A DNA stretch of 11,188 nucleotides from an uncultured Prevotella sp. (lineage in GTDB: Bacteria > Bacteroidota > Bacteroidia > Bacteroidales > Bacteroidaceae), in NCBI GenBank assembly GCA_900769055.1, contig CAAGFF010000062.1, positions 1-11,188 of the forward strand. The letters are read 5' to 3'. Within the stretch, counting starts at the first letter, position 1; each line of letters begins with the position of its first letter. The notes under the pieces are model-generated. The model made no database searches. It worked only from the letters and a program-made list of their open reading frames with translations, and was not told the DNA's origin. Made by a program: the position numbers and the translations under genes. Of this stretch, positions 1 to 6,851 are shown piece by piece.

Positions 1-41
1 AACAGCCGTTTTACGAGCAAAAACCATGGGTTTTCGATGCG

Positions 42-69
42 AAAACAGCCGTTTAATAACGGCGTTTTT
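42..69 (+). terminator. Intrinsic terminator-like hairpin
   Basis: The arms GCCGTT (48-53) and AACGGC (58-63) enclose a TAAT loop. A run of five T (65-69) follows and a run of A (42-45) precedes, so the structure could terminate in either direction. It probably ends a gene left of the window. A second small hairpin, AAAACC-ATG-GGTTTT (20-34), lies just upstream, and AACAGCCGTTT occurs at both 1-11 and 44-54. No gene is visible before it, so its target is unknown. Confidence 0.55.
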
Positions 70-84
70 CTAACCATAAAATGT

Positions 85-139
85 AAGGGCAAAAGAGTCA
101 TTTTTTCTTCATCACCTGCATTCTTATACTTTTGCCCTT
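85..139. repeat. 11-bp perfect inverted repeat in the upstream leader
   Basis: AAGGGCAAAAG (85-95) and its exact reverse complement CTTTTGCCCTT (129-139) flank 33 bp of T-rich sequence. The right arm overlaps TACTTTTG (127-134), which fits the Bacteroidetes -7 consensus TAnnTTTG. The -33 match upstream of it is weak (TTTC at 104-107). It could be an operator-like site or simply part of the repeat field. No function is assigned. Confidence 0.4.
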
Positions 140-153
140 TGCTTTTCTCTTTC

Positions 154-233
154 CGCCGGCTGAACCAAAGGTCGCCGGCTGAACCAACGGTCGCCGGCTG
201 AAAGGAAAGGCAAAGGAAAGGCAAAGGAAAGGC
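154..233. repeat. Adjacent 19-bp and 11-bp tandem repeats
   Basis: A 19-bp unit (CGCCGGCTGAACCAAAGGT) at 154-172 is repeated with one change at 173-191. A third, truncated copy starts at 192 and runs directly into three perfect copies of AAAGGAAAGGC (201-211, 212-222, 223-233). The region is non-coding in every reading that I can support. Together with the rest of 1-364 it forms the gene-free stretch upstream of the BlaI operon. From 234 to 364 I see no other structure I can name. Confidence 0.75.
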
Positions 234-364
234 AAGGCTGGTCAACGCCAAACAGCGCGACTGAGAAACAGAGAGAAGGTTAGCTCGCAGACGAAAACCA
301 TCCCTTATAAAAAGACTGAGATGTTATGTTCAACAATAATTTCTGTTAAATATATATTTGTTTC

Positions 365-396
365 TTTGGTTAATTCAAAAGAAAAGTCTATATTTG
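365..396 (+). promoter_or_regulatory. Bacteroidetes-type promoter of the BlaI operon
   Basis: TTTG (365-368) is followed after exactly 20 bp by TATATTTG (389-396), which fits the -33/-7 consensus TTTG-N19-20-TAnnTTTG of the Bacteroidetes primary sigma factor. Transcription would start near 403, leaving a 5' untranslated region of about 45 nt before the ATG at 449. It is the best promoter upstream of the four-gene operon, and no comparable site is seen in the short gaps between those genes. Confidence 0.7.
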
Positions 397-412
397 TGCT
401 GTAATCAATAGT

Positions 413-428
413 TGTTTCTGTTGAAACA
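413..428. promoter_or_regulatory. Candidate operator palindrome for the BlaI-like repressor
   Basis: TGTTTC-TGTT-GAAACA is a perfect dyad with 6-bp arms. It lies about 10 nt after the expected transcription start and 20 bp before the repressor's start codon. BlaI/MecI proteins bind dyads as dimers and usually control their own operon, so the position is right. The sequence does not match the well-known staphylococcal operator, so the assignment is inference. Confidence 0.35.
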
Positions 429-448
429 CGTAAATTAGTAGTTGAATT

Positions 449-811
449 ATGGAGAAACTAACAAGCAAAGAAGAAGAAGTGATGGAGCTGATTTGGCAAC
501 TCGGTCAATGTGCCCCTAAGGATGTCTCCTCACTTTATCCCTTGCCGCAGCCCAGTGCCAACGCCATAGCGCAAGTTTTTCAGGCACTGGAAAAGAAGGG
601 GTTCCTGACACATGAGCCTAAAGGCAGAGGCTTCATCTATCGGCCAGTAGTGGAAAAACAAGTATACGGCCGTGGCAAGTTGTCGAGCGTCATCAACCGC
701 TTCTTTGCCGATTCCTACATGAGCATAGTGTCGGCATTGATACAGGAGGACAAGGTCACGGAAGCTGAACTGCTGCAATATCTGGCAGACCTGAAACGCA
801 GGGAGGACTGA
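449..811 (+). CDS. BlaI/MecI/CopY-family winged-helix repressor
   Basis: This 120-residue protein has the length and layout of the BlaI/MecI family. An N-terminal winged helix begins with the typical opening MEKLTSKEEEVMELIWQLG. The recognition-helix region is about residues 36-50 (PSANAIAQVFQALEKKG), and the wing (about 51-66) ends in GRGFIYRP, where family members usually have a Tyr-x-Pro. The C-terminal part (about 70-118) is helical and should form the dimer. Such proteins repress their own operon until cleaved or released after a signal from a cognate M56 protease, and here that protease is encoded 3 bp downstream. A promoter at 365-396 and a palindrome at 413-428 fit autoregulation. The family assignment is secure. 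The regulated targets are inferred from the operon, and nothing indicates a beta-lactamase. Confidence 0.9.
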   Translation: MEKLTSKEEEVMELIWQLGQCAPKDVSSLYPLPQPSANAIAQVFQALEKKGFLTHEPKGRGFIYRPVVEKQVYGRGKLSSVINRFFADSYMSIVSALIQEDKVTEAELLQYLADLKRRED

Positions 812-814
812 CAC

Positions 815-1870
815 ATGGCTGCATTCATTATTTATGTCCTCCGCTGGGCAGTGACGCTTACGCTGCTCTATTCGCTGTTCAGGGTGCTGCTCCGGCGCGA
901 GACGTTCCATCGTCTGAACCGTGCCGTTCTGCTGGCAATCCTTGTGCTAAGTCCACTGCTTCCACTCATACCGCTGCATACTGACAAGCCTACTGCCTTT
1001 GATGAGGCACTTACCCATATAGAGGAGTCTTTGCTTAGTTGGTCACCCTCTGAGGATGGTCATGTATACTCAACTGCTGCCAAAGACCACGTAGGCGCAG
1101 CAGCGGGACTTGGGGTACGCTATTGCGCGTACATATATGTTGCAGGTATAGCCATCGCTTTGGCTGCCTACATGTTCCAGCTGTTGACCCTGATACGTCT
1201 GTTGCAGCGTTGCCGTCGCATATCTCATCCGATGGTCCCGGAAGATGTGCGTCTTATGTTGGATATGACTGCCCGACAGCCCAGCAGTTGGATGCACTGG
1301 ATAATTATTGGTCCCATAGACCTGAAGCGGAATGCGGAGCCCATTCTCCGGCACGAACTGGCACATGTCAGAATGAGACATTCGTGGGACTTGATTTTAT
1401 GCGACCTTACGTGCCGTGTGCTCTGGTGCCTGCCTTTTGCCTGGATGTTGCGCCAGGATCTGGTAGATGTTCATGAGTTTCAGGCAGATGAGGCAGTTCT
1501 TCAAGGCGGTGTTAGGCAGGAGGACTACGAGCATCTGCTGGTACGCAAAGCGGTACAGACGCACTTCCTTCCCGTAATGAACACTCTGCGCCGTGGAGCC
1601 GTGAAGAAACGCTTTGCCATGATGTATCGCAGTCGCTCGTCTCACCGGGCACGGTTCAAATTGCTCTACCTTATCCCTGCTCTCGCTGTGTGTCTATGGG
1701 TGTCAGCCCAGGCGGAGGAATACAAAGTTTACCTCAACGGCAAGCCCATATCCAAGGAGGAGATGAATGCCATCAATGCCGCTACCATCAAGCATGTAAA
1801 TGTTCTTCGGAGTCCAAAGACAATTGTTATAGAAACTGTTTCAGAGCCAGAAGATTCCGTAGCCCGCTGA
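815..1870 (+). CDS. M56 family (BlaR1-like) membrane metalloprotease
   Basis: This is a 351-residue integral membrane protein. Predicted membrane segments lie at about residues 4-26, 36-54 and 98-128, with a final one near 283-300. The zinc motif is HELAH (180-184), and a downstream HEFQADEAVL (220-229) supplies the probable third ligand, as in M56 peptidases. A conserved-looking KKRFAMM (264-270) precedes the last membrane segment. BlaR1/MecR1 homologues of this family activate gene expression by triggering cleavage of a BlaI-type repressor, and that partner is encoded immediately upstream. There is no C-terminal penicillin-binding domain. Only about 50 residues follow the last membrane segment, and they contain YLNGKPISKEEMN (306-318), which resembles part of a TonB-receptor plug. 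The signal sensed is therefore unknown and is unlikely to be classic beta-lactam acylation. Confidence 0.9.
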   Translation: MAAFIIYVLRWAVTLTLLYSLFRVLLRRETFHRLNRAVLLAILVLSPLLPLIPLHTDKPTAFDEALTHIEESLLSWSPSEDGHVYSTAAKDHVGAAAGLGVRYCAYIYVAGIAIALAAYMFQLLTLIRLLQRCRRISHPMVPEDVRLMLDMTARQPSSWMHWIIIGPIDLKRNAEPILRHELAHVRMRHSWDLILCDLTCRVLWCLPFAWMLRQDLVDVHEFQADEAVLQGGVRQEDYEHLLVRKAVQTHFLPVMNTLRRGAVKKRFAMMYRSRSSHRARFKLLYLIPALAVCLWVSAQAEEYKVYLNGKPISKEEMNAINAATIKHVNVLRSPKTIVIETVSEPEDSVAR

Positions 1871-1911
1871 TAGATAATCATGAATAATCTAATAGAAATC
1901 CCTTAAACAGA

Positions 1912-2745
1912 ATGAAAAAGACTTTAGCTACAATGATGGCCTTGGTGCTGACGACTGCTGCACAGGGGCAGGCAGGAACAGTTGACACGGCACAGTTCGT
2001 GGCAGTGTACGACTATGAGTGCAGAACGCTTGACCATGAGGAGCAGAATGTCACGGACCGGATGAGGATGGCTGTGCAGGTGGGACGCATGGTAACGAAG
2101 TCGATGCCGTTCTCTGCCTACCCGCAGTATGCCGAGGTGTCAAAAGCGGATGTGGCGGATGAATTCCAGGAAGCATATATGCACATGCCGACGGTGTGGA
2201 CTGGCCTGCCCGCAGGAAGCACCACCGTGCGGGAGTATATCTTCCCACATGAGTATGAGGGCTACGAGCCGACTCCCGACATCGCATGGACGCTGACTGG
2301 CGACACGCTAACCGTGAGCGGCTATCTCTGCGGGCAGGCCACAGCCACATTCCGGGGTGTGGAGTGGCACGTGTACTATACAGAGGAGATTCCGTCATCG
2401 GCAGGGCCATGGCGTTTGCGTGGTCTGCCCGGGCTGATTGTCAAGGCCGAAAGCGGGGCGCATACATTCTGTCTGGCAGAGCTGCGGCAGGGGGCGTCCG
2501 CCGTCCCAGGACCAGAGGAAAGGCCAGATGTGCAGCGGATGAAATATGCAAGGCTGCTGAAACACAAGAACGAAATCTATGGCAACCGCCAATACGCCCA
2601 GAACCCGACATACTATGCCCCCGGTCCCTCCTGCATCACGGACATGACTGTAGTCAAACATAACGGCCAGCCATTTGTCCTTGCCAATGGCGGTCACCCG
2701 TTCCTTACAAAAGCACATGTCTATCAAGCGCTTGAACTGAAGTAG
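1912..2745 (+). CDS. GLPGLI family exported protein
   Basis: This 277-residue protein has an N-terminal signal peptide (about residues 1-20, ending AAQGQ/AG). The family's naming motif GLPGLI is at 171-176, in the context PWRLRGLPGLIVKAE. Other features usual for the family are the early VYDYECRTLD (32-41), the tryptophan-rich centre WTLTGD (126-131), and the YYTEEIPSSAGPW segment (155-167) before the motif. The family is Bacteroidetes-specific in my knowledge, has no established biochemical function, and is commonly encoded next to an outer-membrane barrel, as here, where the barrel starts 6 bp downstream. It should be periplasmic or surface-exposed. No catalytic residues are recognised. The gap to the upstream gene is 41 bp without a promoter, so it is probably part of the BlaI/M56 operon. 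Confidence 0.9.
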   Translation: MKKTLATMMALVLTTAAQGQAGTVDTAQFVAVYDYECRTLDHEEQNVTDRMRMAVQVGRMVTKSMPFSAYPQYAEVSKADVADEFQEAYMHMPTVWTGLPAGSTTVREYIFPHEYEGYEPTPDIAWTLTGDTLTVSGYLCGQATATFRGVEWHVYYTEEIPSSAGPWRLRGLPGLIVKAESGAHTFCLAELRQGASAVPGPEERPDVQRMKYARLLKHKNEIYGNRQYAQNPTYYAPGPSCITDMTVVKHNGQPFVLANGGHPFLTKAHVYQALELK

Positions 2746-2751
2746 ACAAAT

Positions 2752-5511
2752 ATGAAACGACTCCTGTACATTATGTTATATGTGGTGCTGGCAGCATCGG
2801 CATCGGCACAGGTGCGGGTAACGGGACGGGTGACAGATTTGCAGGACAAGCCCGTGAGTGGTGTCATCGTGAAACTGGTGAGCGGCACGAAGACGCTGGC
2901 GTTCACCAGCAGCAATGTGCGGGGCGAGTATAACCTTGAAGTCAAGAATGCGCCCAACGGAGAGGTGACTCTGCTGTTCACCCATATCAGCTATGAGAAG
3001 AAGTCGGAAAGACTGGTGCTGAAAGAGAAGAAAACGAAGGTGGATATGATGCTGACACCGAAAAGCGTCACGCTGAAGGAGGTAAGGGTGAAGCCTGACC
3101 CTCTGCGGCAACGGGGCGACACATTGAGCTACAATCTGGCGTCGCTCCTCGGCAAGGGAGACATGACGCTGGAGGACGGGCTGAAGCGGTTGCCGGGAGT
3201 GGACGTAGCAAATAGTGGTGCCATCAGCTACATGGGCAAGCCCATCTCGCAGTTTAACATCGAGGGACTTGACCTGCTGGGCGGCAAGTACAACCTGGCC
3301 ACGAGGAACATTCCAACAGACTGTGTTACGCAGGTGGAGATAGTGCGCAACCACCACAGCCGACGGGTGGAGCGGGACGTGCCCAGCAACGAGGTTTCGA
3401 TGAACATCCGTCTGTCGAAGAAGGCGAAGCTGAAGCCGTTCGGACAGGAAGAGGCAGGCATTGGGTATATTGAGGACGGGGACGACAGGCTTCAGGCCTT
3501 GCTCGGCGTGACGGGCATGATGTTCACCGACAAGTTCCAGACCATCTGCTCACTAAAGGACGGCAACTACAAGAGCTTTGCACGTGCTGACATGACAGAC
3601 CATTTCGGCAGTTCTGACGTTAGTACGCCAGCCACTAACCTGTTCGGCGGTTTCGATGGCGGTGCACCTCCTCAGGGCGAATATCTCTATCAGCGTAACG
3701 GCATGGCCACGCTCAATGGCATCCATAAGCTTGACTCGGTAGCAACGGTAAAGGTGAATGCAGACTACAGTTATCATCGCGCCACGCACGACATCAGCCA
3801 AGGCAGCACGTACCTGACAGGCACAGGGGACTTCGTGACCGTGAGCGAGCAGACCTCGCCACTCACGAGGGTGCATCTGCCCAAGCTGACGATGAACTAC
3901 CTGAAGAATGGCGACCGCATGTATCTGAGCGAGAAGTTTGTATTGAAAGGGAAGTTTGAGCAGAATGAAGGGAATGTGATGGCTAATGGCTCGCTGGTAG
4001 AGCAGCGGAGAAACGCATCCTCGTTTGAGGTGGGGAATGACTTTTCCTGGACGGGCCGGACAGAGAAAGGCATGCGCCGGCATGTCAATGCGTCGGTGAC
4101 GTTCAAGCGGACCCCGACATTGCGGCTTTTGTTCAGCCTCCCCCCCAGTCCAGTTGCCTTCGGCGAAGTTCCTTACACTCAGCAATGGCGAAACAAGTTT
4201 CCCATTCCTCTCGCTAAATCGGAACATTCTCCAAGGGGAGAGGGAAGTGATTACACCAGAGGCGGAATTGCAGCGGAAGAAGTATCTACTCCACTCTCTA
4301 TGGGAGAGGGGTTGGGGGTGAGGCTCCAGACGGCGCAGTCGTCAACGCTCTCGATGAGCATCGGCTCATCGTTCAATATCCCTATCGGTAAGGTGTTCCG
4401 GCTCAGCCTGCCTGTCGGTGTGGGTGCGGTGTATGATAATGTGGAAACAAATCTTGTGGCAACGGGGGAAACTAATCATATCAAGGGCTGGTCATTCACG
4501 CCCAGCGTCAATCCTGGCTTCGAGATTCATTCGCGGGGGCACCGCTTCTACCTAAATGCCGGACTGGGGGCAACATTGAAGGGACTCTACTACAACAAGC
4601 TGAATTACACCAAGCCAGTGCTCAATCCCTCGCTCAGCATGAACTACATATTCTCAGCAAACAGCAAGCTGCAGTTCTTGACGGGCTACTCCACACAGAT
4701 TGGCGACATGATGACGCTGCTGACGGAGCCGATGCAGGTAGACTACCGTACGGTGCGCACCTCGTCTGGCATAATCGGCGAGTCGAACATGTGGCACACG
4801 TCGGGCGACTGGAAATGGCAACTGCCCATGCAGTACTTCACGCTCAGCCTCGCCGCTACCCACAGTGAGGACAAGCGCAACACGCTCTATTCGCAGAGCG
4901 TCAGCGGTATAGACATCAGCAGCAGTGCCCTGCAACGCGACACTCGCAGCAACTCCACAAAGTTCTCCGTCAGCTGCACGAAAAACTTCCCGAATATCTT
5001 TTCCAAACTAAGCGCAAGTGCCAACTATGGCTTCGGTAATAGTGAGCAGGCAATTTCCACCTCTGAGGGTGCTACGGACATCATAAAGATTCGTAGTAAT
5101 AGTTACAGCCTCCACGGCAATGCCTCCGTCACTCCCGAACGGTGGCTTGAATTGCGCTACGACATCCGCTACGGCTGGTCGCGTTCCCGCTATTCTGACG
5201 AAAGCAACATTGTGACATCCCTCACTCATAGCGGAGCCATCCATGTATTCCCAATAGCCACCATCGACCTCTCTTTAGACTACAACCATGTACGCCACCA
5301 AATCACCACGGACGCATACAAGCGCATGTCGCTCTTCAATGCCTCCGCACAATACAAGTGGAGGCAGTGCGTACTCCGTCTGGAACTCACCAACCTGCTG
5401 AACCAGCGCAGCTACTCCTACACCGTATTCGACGGCATTAACAGCTACCGCTATGATTATGGCCTTTGTGGTCGTAGCGTCATGCTGAAGCTGACATGGT
5501 TTAAGGTCTAA
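2752..5511 (+). CDS. TonB-receptor-like outer-membrane beta-barrel protein with CarboxypepD_reg-like domain
   Basis: This 919-residue protein begins with a signal peptide (1-20, ending ASASAQ). A CarboxypepD_reg-like beta-sandwich (about 21-105, starting VRVTGRVTD) follows, then a plug-like region (about 110-215) with GDTLSYNLASL (122-132), GLKRLPGV (143-150), GKPISQFNIEG (162-172) and VTQVEIVRN (192-200). The rest is barrel strands, and the last strand ends near LKLTWF (912-917). No clear TonB box is seen. It probably forms an outer-membrane transporter or assembly partner for the GLPGLI protein, with unknown substrate. Residues about 462-524 are foreign: they are encoded by a dispersed repeat (4135-4325) that keeps the frame open. 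The final codons and the stop lie in a heptamer repeat array (5500-5527). Without the insertion the protein would be about 855 residues. It could still be functional if the insertion sits in a loop. Confidence 0.85.
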   Translation: MKRLLYIMLYVVLAASASAQVRVTGRVTDLQDKPVSGVIVKLVSGTKTLAFTSSNVRGEYNLEVKNAPNGEVTLLFTHISYEKKSERLVLKEKKTKVDMMLTPKSVTLKEVRVKPDPLRQRGDTLSYNLASLLGKGDMTLEDGLKRLPGVDVANSGAISYMGKPISQFNIEGLDLLGGKYNLATRNIPTDCVTQVEIVRNHHSRRVERDVPSNEVSMNIRLSKKAKLKPFGQEEAGIGYIEDGDDRLQALLGVTGMMFTDKFQTICSLKDGNYKSFARADMTDHFGSSDVSTPATNLFGGFDGGAPPQGEYLYQRNGMATLNGIHKLDSVATVKVNADYSYHRATHDISQGSTYLTGTGDFVTVSEQTSPLTRVHLPKLTMNYLKNGDRMYLSEKFVLKGKFEQNEGNVMANGSLVEQRRNASSFEVGNDFSWTGRTEKGMRRHVNASVTFKRTPTLRLLFSLPPSPVAFGEVPYTQQWRNKFPIPLAKSEHSPRGEGSDYTRGGIAAEEVSTPLSMGEGLGVRLQTAQSSTLSMSIGSSFNIPIGKVFRLSLPVGVGAVYDNVETNLVATGETNHIKGWSFTPSVNPGFEIHSRGHRFYLNAGLGATLKGLYYNKLNYTKPVLNPSLSMNYIFSANSKLQFLTGYSTQIGDMMTLLTEPMQVDYRTVRTSSGIIGESNMWHTSGDWKWQLPMQYFTLSLAATHSEDKRNTLYSQSVSGIDISSSALQRDTRSNSTKFSVSCTKNFPNIFSKLSASANYGFGNSEQAISTSEGATDIIKIRSNSYSLHGNASVTPERWLELRYDIRYGWSRSRYSDESNIVTSLTHSGAIHVFPIATIDLSLDYNHVRHQITTDAYKRMSLFNASAQYKWRQCVLRLELTNLLNQRSYSYTVFDGINSYRYDYGLCGRSVMLKLTWFKV
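4135..4325. mobile_element. Dispersed repeat element inserted in frame in the barrel gene
   Basis: The segment is bounded by imperfect inverted ends, AGCCTCCCCCCC on the left and GGGGGTGAGGCT on the right. The left 110 bp (4138-4247) match the reverse complement of 8652-8760 in the dxs leader at about 85% by eye with one indel. The encoded peptide is rich in Pro, Gly and Ser, is unlike the beta-strand pattern on both sides, and contains no stop, so the host frame survives. No transposase is encoded, so it would have to move in trans, like a MITE. The exact ends and any target duplication cannot be fixed without an uninterrupted homologue. Confidence 0.7.
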
Positions 5512-5630
5512 GGTCAAAGGTCAAAGGCCGTGTCCACATCGTGGGTGCTTTCAACATTGAAAAATGAAAATTGAAAGTAGAAATTCAATCTTCAATCTTC
5601 AACCTTCAATCTTAAACCTTAGTCCTTTGA
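5500..5630. repeat. Opposed heptamer repeat arrays between convergent genes, probable bidirectional terminator
   Basis: Four in-phase heptamers run on the + strand from 5500 to 5527 (TTTAAGG, TCTAAGG, TCAAAGG, TCAAAGG). A second + group, ATTGAAA-like, runs 5556-5583. Six heptamers in opposite orientation fill 5589-5630 (plus-strand TCTTCAA, TCTTCAA, CCTTCAA, TCTTAAA, CCTTAGT, CCTTTGA). The opposed groups can pair into a long imperfect stem, which would suit termination of both convergent genes. The first array covers the stop codon of the barrel gene (5509-5511). The 28 bp between the two + groups (5528-5555) show nothing further. Confidence 0.7.
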
Positions 5631-5633
5631 CTG

Positions 5634-5660
5634 CTCCCTCTAAGGGAGGGCTGGTGAGGG
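5634..5660. repeat. Short palindromic repeat covering the metallophosphoesterase stop codon
   Basis: CTCCCT (5634-5639) and AGGGAG (5643-5648) form a perfect hairpin whose 3-nt loop is the TAG stop of the minus-strand gene. The following GGCTGGTGAGGGT resembles the right end of the element at 4300-4325 (TATGGGAGAGGGGTTGGGGG). It is probably a degenerate relative of that repeat. The last codons of the metallophosphoesterase (residues 397-403, RPSPALP) are read from it. Confidence 0.5.
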
Positions 5661-6851
5661 TCTTTTCAGCGTTATAACGTTTATTTCCGGCCATGCTCCG
5701 AACCGGAAGGGGACGGTGCCTCCGATGCCTGGTGAGACGTGGAGCATGGAGTTGCCCTCGACGTAGCTTCCTCCCCACTCGTTGTATGCCCATTTAGCAG
5801 GCGAGAAGCGTCCCAGGCGTACCTGTCCGGCATGGGTATGTCCGCTAAGGGTCAGTGCGATGTCGGTCTTGTTGAGCACTCCGCTGCGCCAGTGTGTGGG
5901 GTCGTGGCTGAGCAGTATCTTGAACATGCCGTCGGGCAGTCCCGTCAGGGCCTTGCCGAGGTTGCCAAACGACTTGAAGGGTGGCTTGCCGATGTTCTCT
6001 ACTCCCACTATGGCGATGGTGCTCCCGCCGCGCCTGATGATGGTGTTGCTGTTCATCAGCATCCTCCATCCCATCTTGTTCTCCATGTATTGCAGCAGCA
6101 TGCGGTCGCGCTCGGCCACGGTGACGCTGCGCCCGTGGACCCTGTGCGTGCAGTCCTGCGCGTAGAGGCAGTAGTCGTGGTTGCCCATCACGGAGTAGAC
6201 GCCGTCGGGAGCCGTTATTGATGACAGTACTTTCCTGAAGGGCAGCAGCTCTGCCGCCCCAATGTTTACCAGGTCGCCCGTGAACACCACCATGTCGGGA
6301 CGCTGCCTGCTGACGGTGTCGGCGAGAGTGGCTATGAAGGCGGGGTTGCGGAGAAAGGTTCCTATGTGAAGGTCGGAGAGGTGTACTATGCGGTAGCCGT
6401 CGAAGTCCCTGGGCACCAAAGCCGAGCGGCATGTTGCCGTGCGTACCACTATGCGCCGCCATCCGAAGACGAAGCCGTAGAGGAATGCGGCCAGCAGGGC
6501 CGCTGCCGCGGCCAGTCCCACCTTCCACCCCATGGTGACAGCCAGCAGGGCGAAGAGCAGCTTGGGGAGCATCGCTACGAGCGTCAGCCCGAAGAATGCC
6601 CGGAACATGGTGTTGTGCCAGATGCCCAGCTGCGCTGCCGCGAAGGTTGCCACGATGGCTGCCGAGGGCAGCCACCACAGCGCGCCCGCCATGGCGCTGC
6701 CTGACGGGGCGAGGTAGGTGGCATGGATGTACGTGTCGGGCACAACCATTGCCACAAGATAGAGTAGGGCGAAGAACGCCGCAAGGATAGACTGCCTGCT
6801 CATTGATGTGCTGTTGTCTGTGGTGTGGGGGAGTGTCTTGCCTGCCGTCAC
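5640..6851 (-). CDS. Membrane-anchored calcineurin-like metallophosphoesterase (YaeI-type)
   Basis: This 403-residue protein has four predicted N-terminal membrane helices (about residues 19-41, 54-77, 82-108 and 111-130). A calcineurin-like phosphoesterase domain follows with the metal-binding series in order: SDLHIG (159-164), GDLVN (192-196), GNHDY (223-227), SHDP (315-318) and GHTHAG (337-342). All expected metal ligands are present, so it should be an active phosphohydrolase with two bound metals. YaeI-like relatives act on membrane phospholipid-type substrates, but the substrate here is not evident. The start used is GTG at 6851, which overlaps the stop of the upstream peptidase gene by 4 bp (GTGA), suggesting translational coupling. 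An ATG at 6803 (MSRQSIL, 387 residues) is a credible alternative because it begins just before the first membrane helix. The C-terminal RPSPALP comes from a repeat sequence. Confidence 0.88.
   Translation of the reverse strand: MTAGKTLPHTTDNSTSMSRQSILAAFFALLYLVAMVVPDTYIHATYLAPSGSAMAGALWWLPSAAIVATFAAAQLGIWHNTMFRAFFGLTLVAMLPKLLFALLAVTMGWKVGLAAAAALLAAFLYGFVFGWRRIVVRTATCRSALVPRDFDGYRIVHLSDLHIGTFLRNPAFIATLADTVSRQRPDMVVFTGDLVNIGAAELLPFRKVLSSITAPDGVYSVMGNHDYCLYAQDCTHRVHGRSVTVAERDRMLLQYMENKMGWRMLMNSNTIIRRGGSTIAIVGVENIGKPPFKSFGNLGKALTGLPDGMFKILLSHDPTHWRSGVLNKTDIALTLSGHTHAGQVRLGRFSPAKWAYNEWGGSYVEGNSMLHVSPGIGGTVPFRFGAWPEINVITLKRPSPALP

Noticed and set aside
353..360. Second -7 box TATATTTG upstream of the BlaI operon
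   Set aside because: It matches TAnnTTTG but has no TTTG at 19-20 bp upstream. The site at 389-396 is complete and better placed.
815..1870. Beta-lactam resistance sensor (true BlaR1/MecR1)
   Set aside because: The protein ends about 50 residues after its last membrane segment and has no penicillin-binding domain or SxxK motif. No beta-lactamase or penicillin-binding protein gene is adjacent.
2752..5511. Barrel gene as a pseudogene because of the repeat insertion
   Set aside because: No stop or frameshift is present and barrel-like sequence continues to the C-terminus, so it is called intact but modified. Loss of function is not excluded.
5845..6678. Minus-strand 277-residue open frame overlapping the metallophosphoesterase
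   Set aside because: It is out of frame with the gene carrying every phosphoesterase motif, and its translation is Arg/His/Gly-rich low complexity, typical of a shadow frame.
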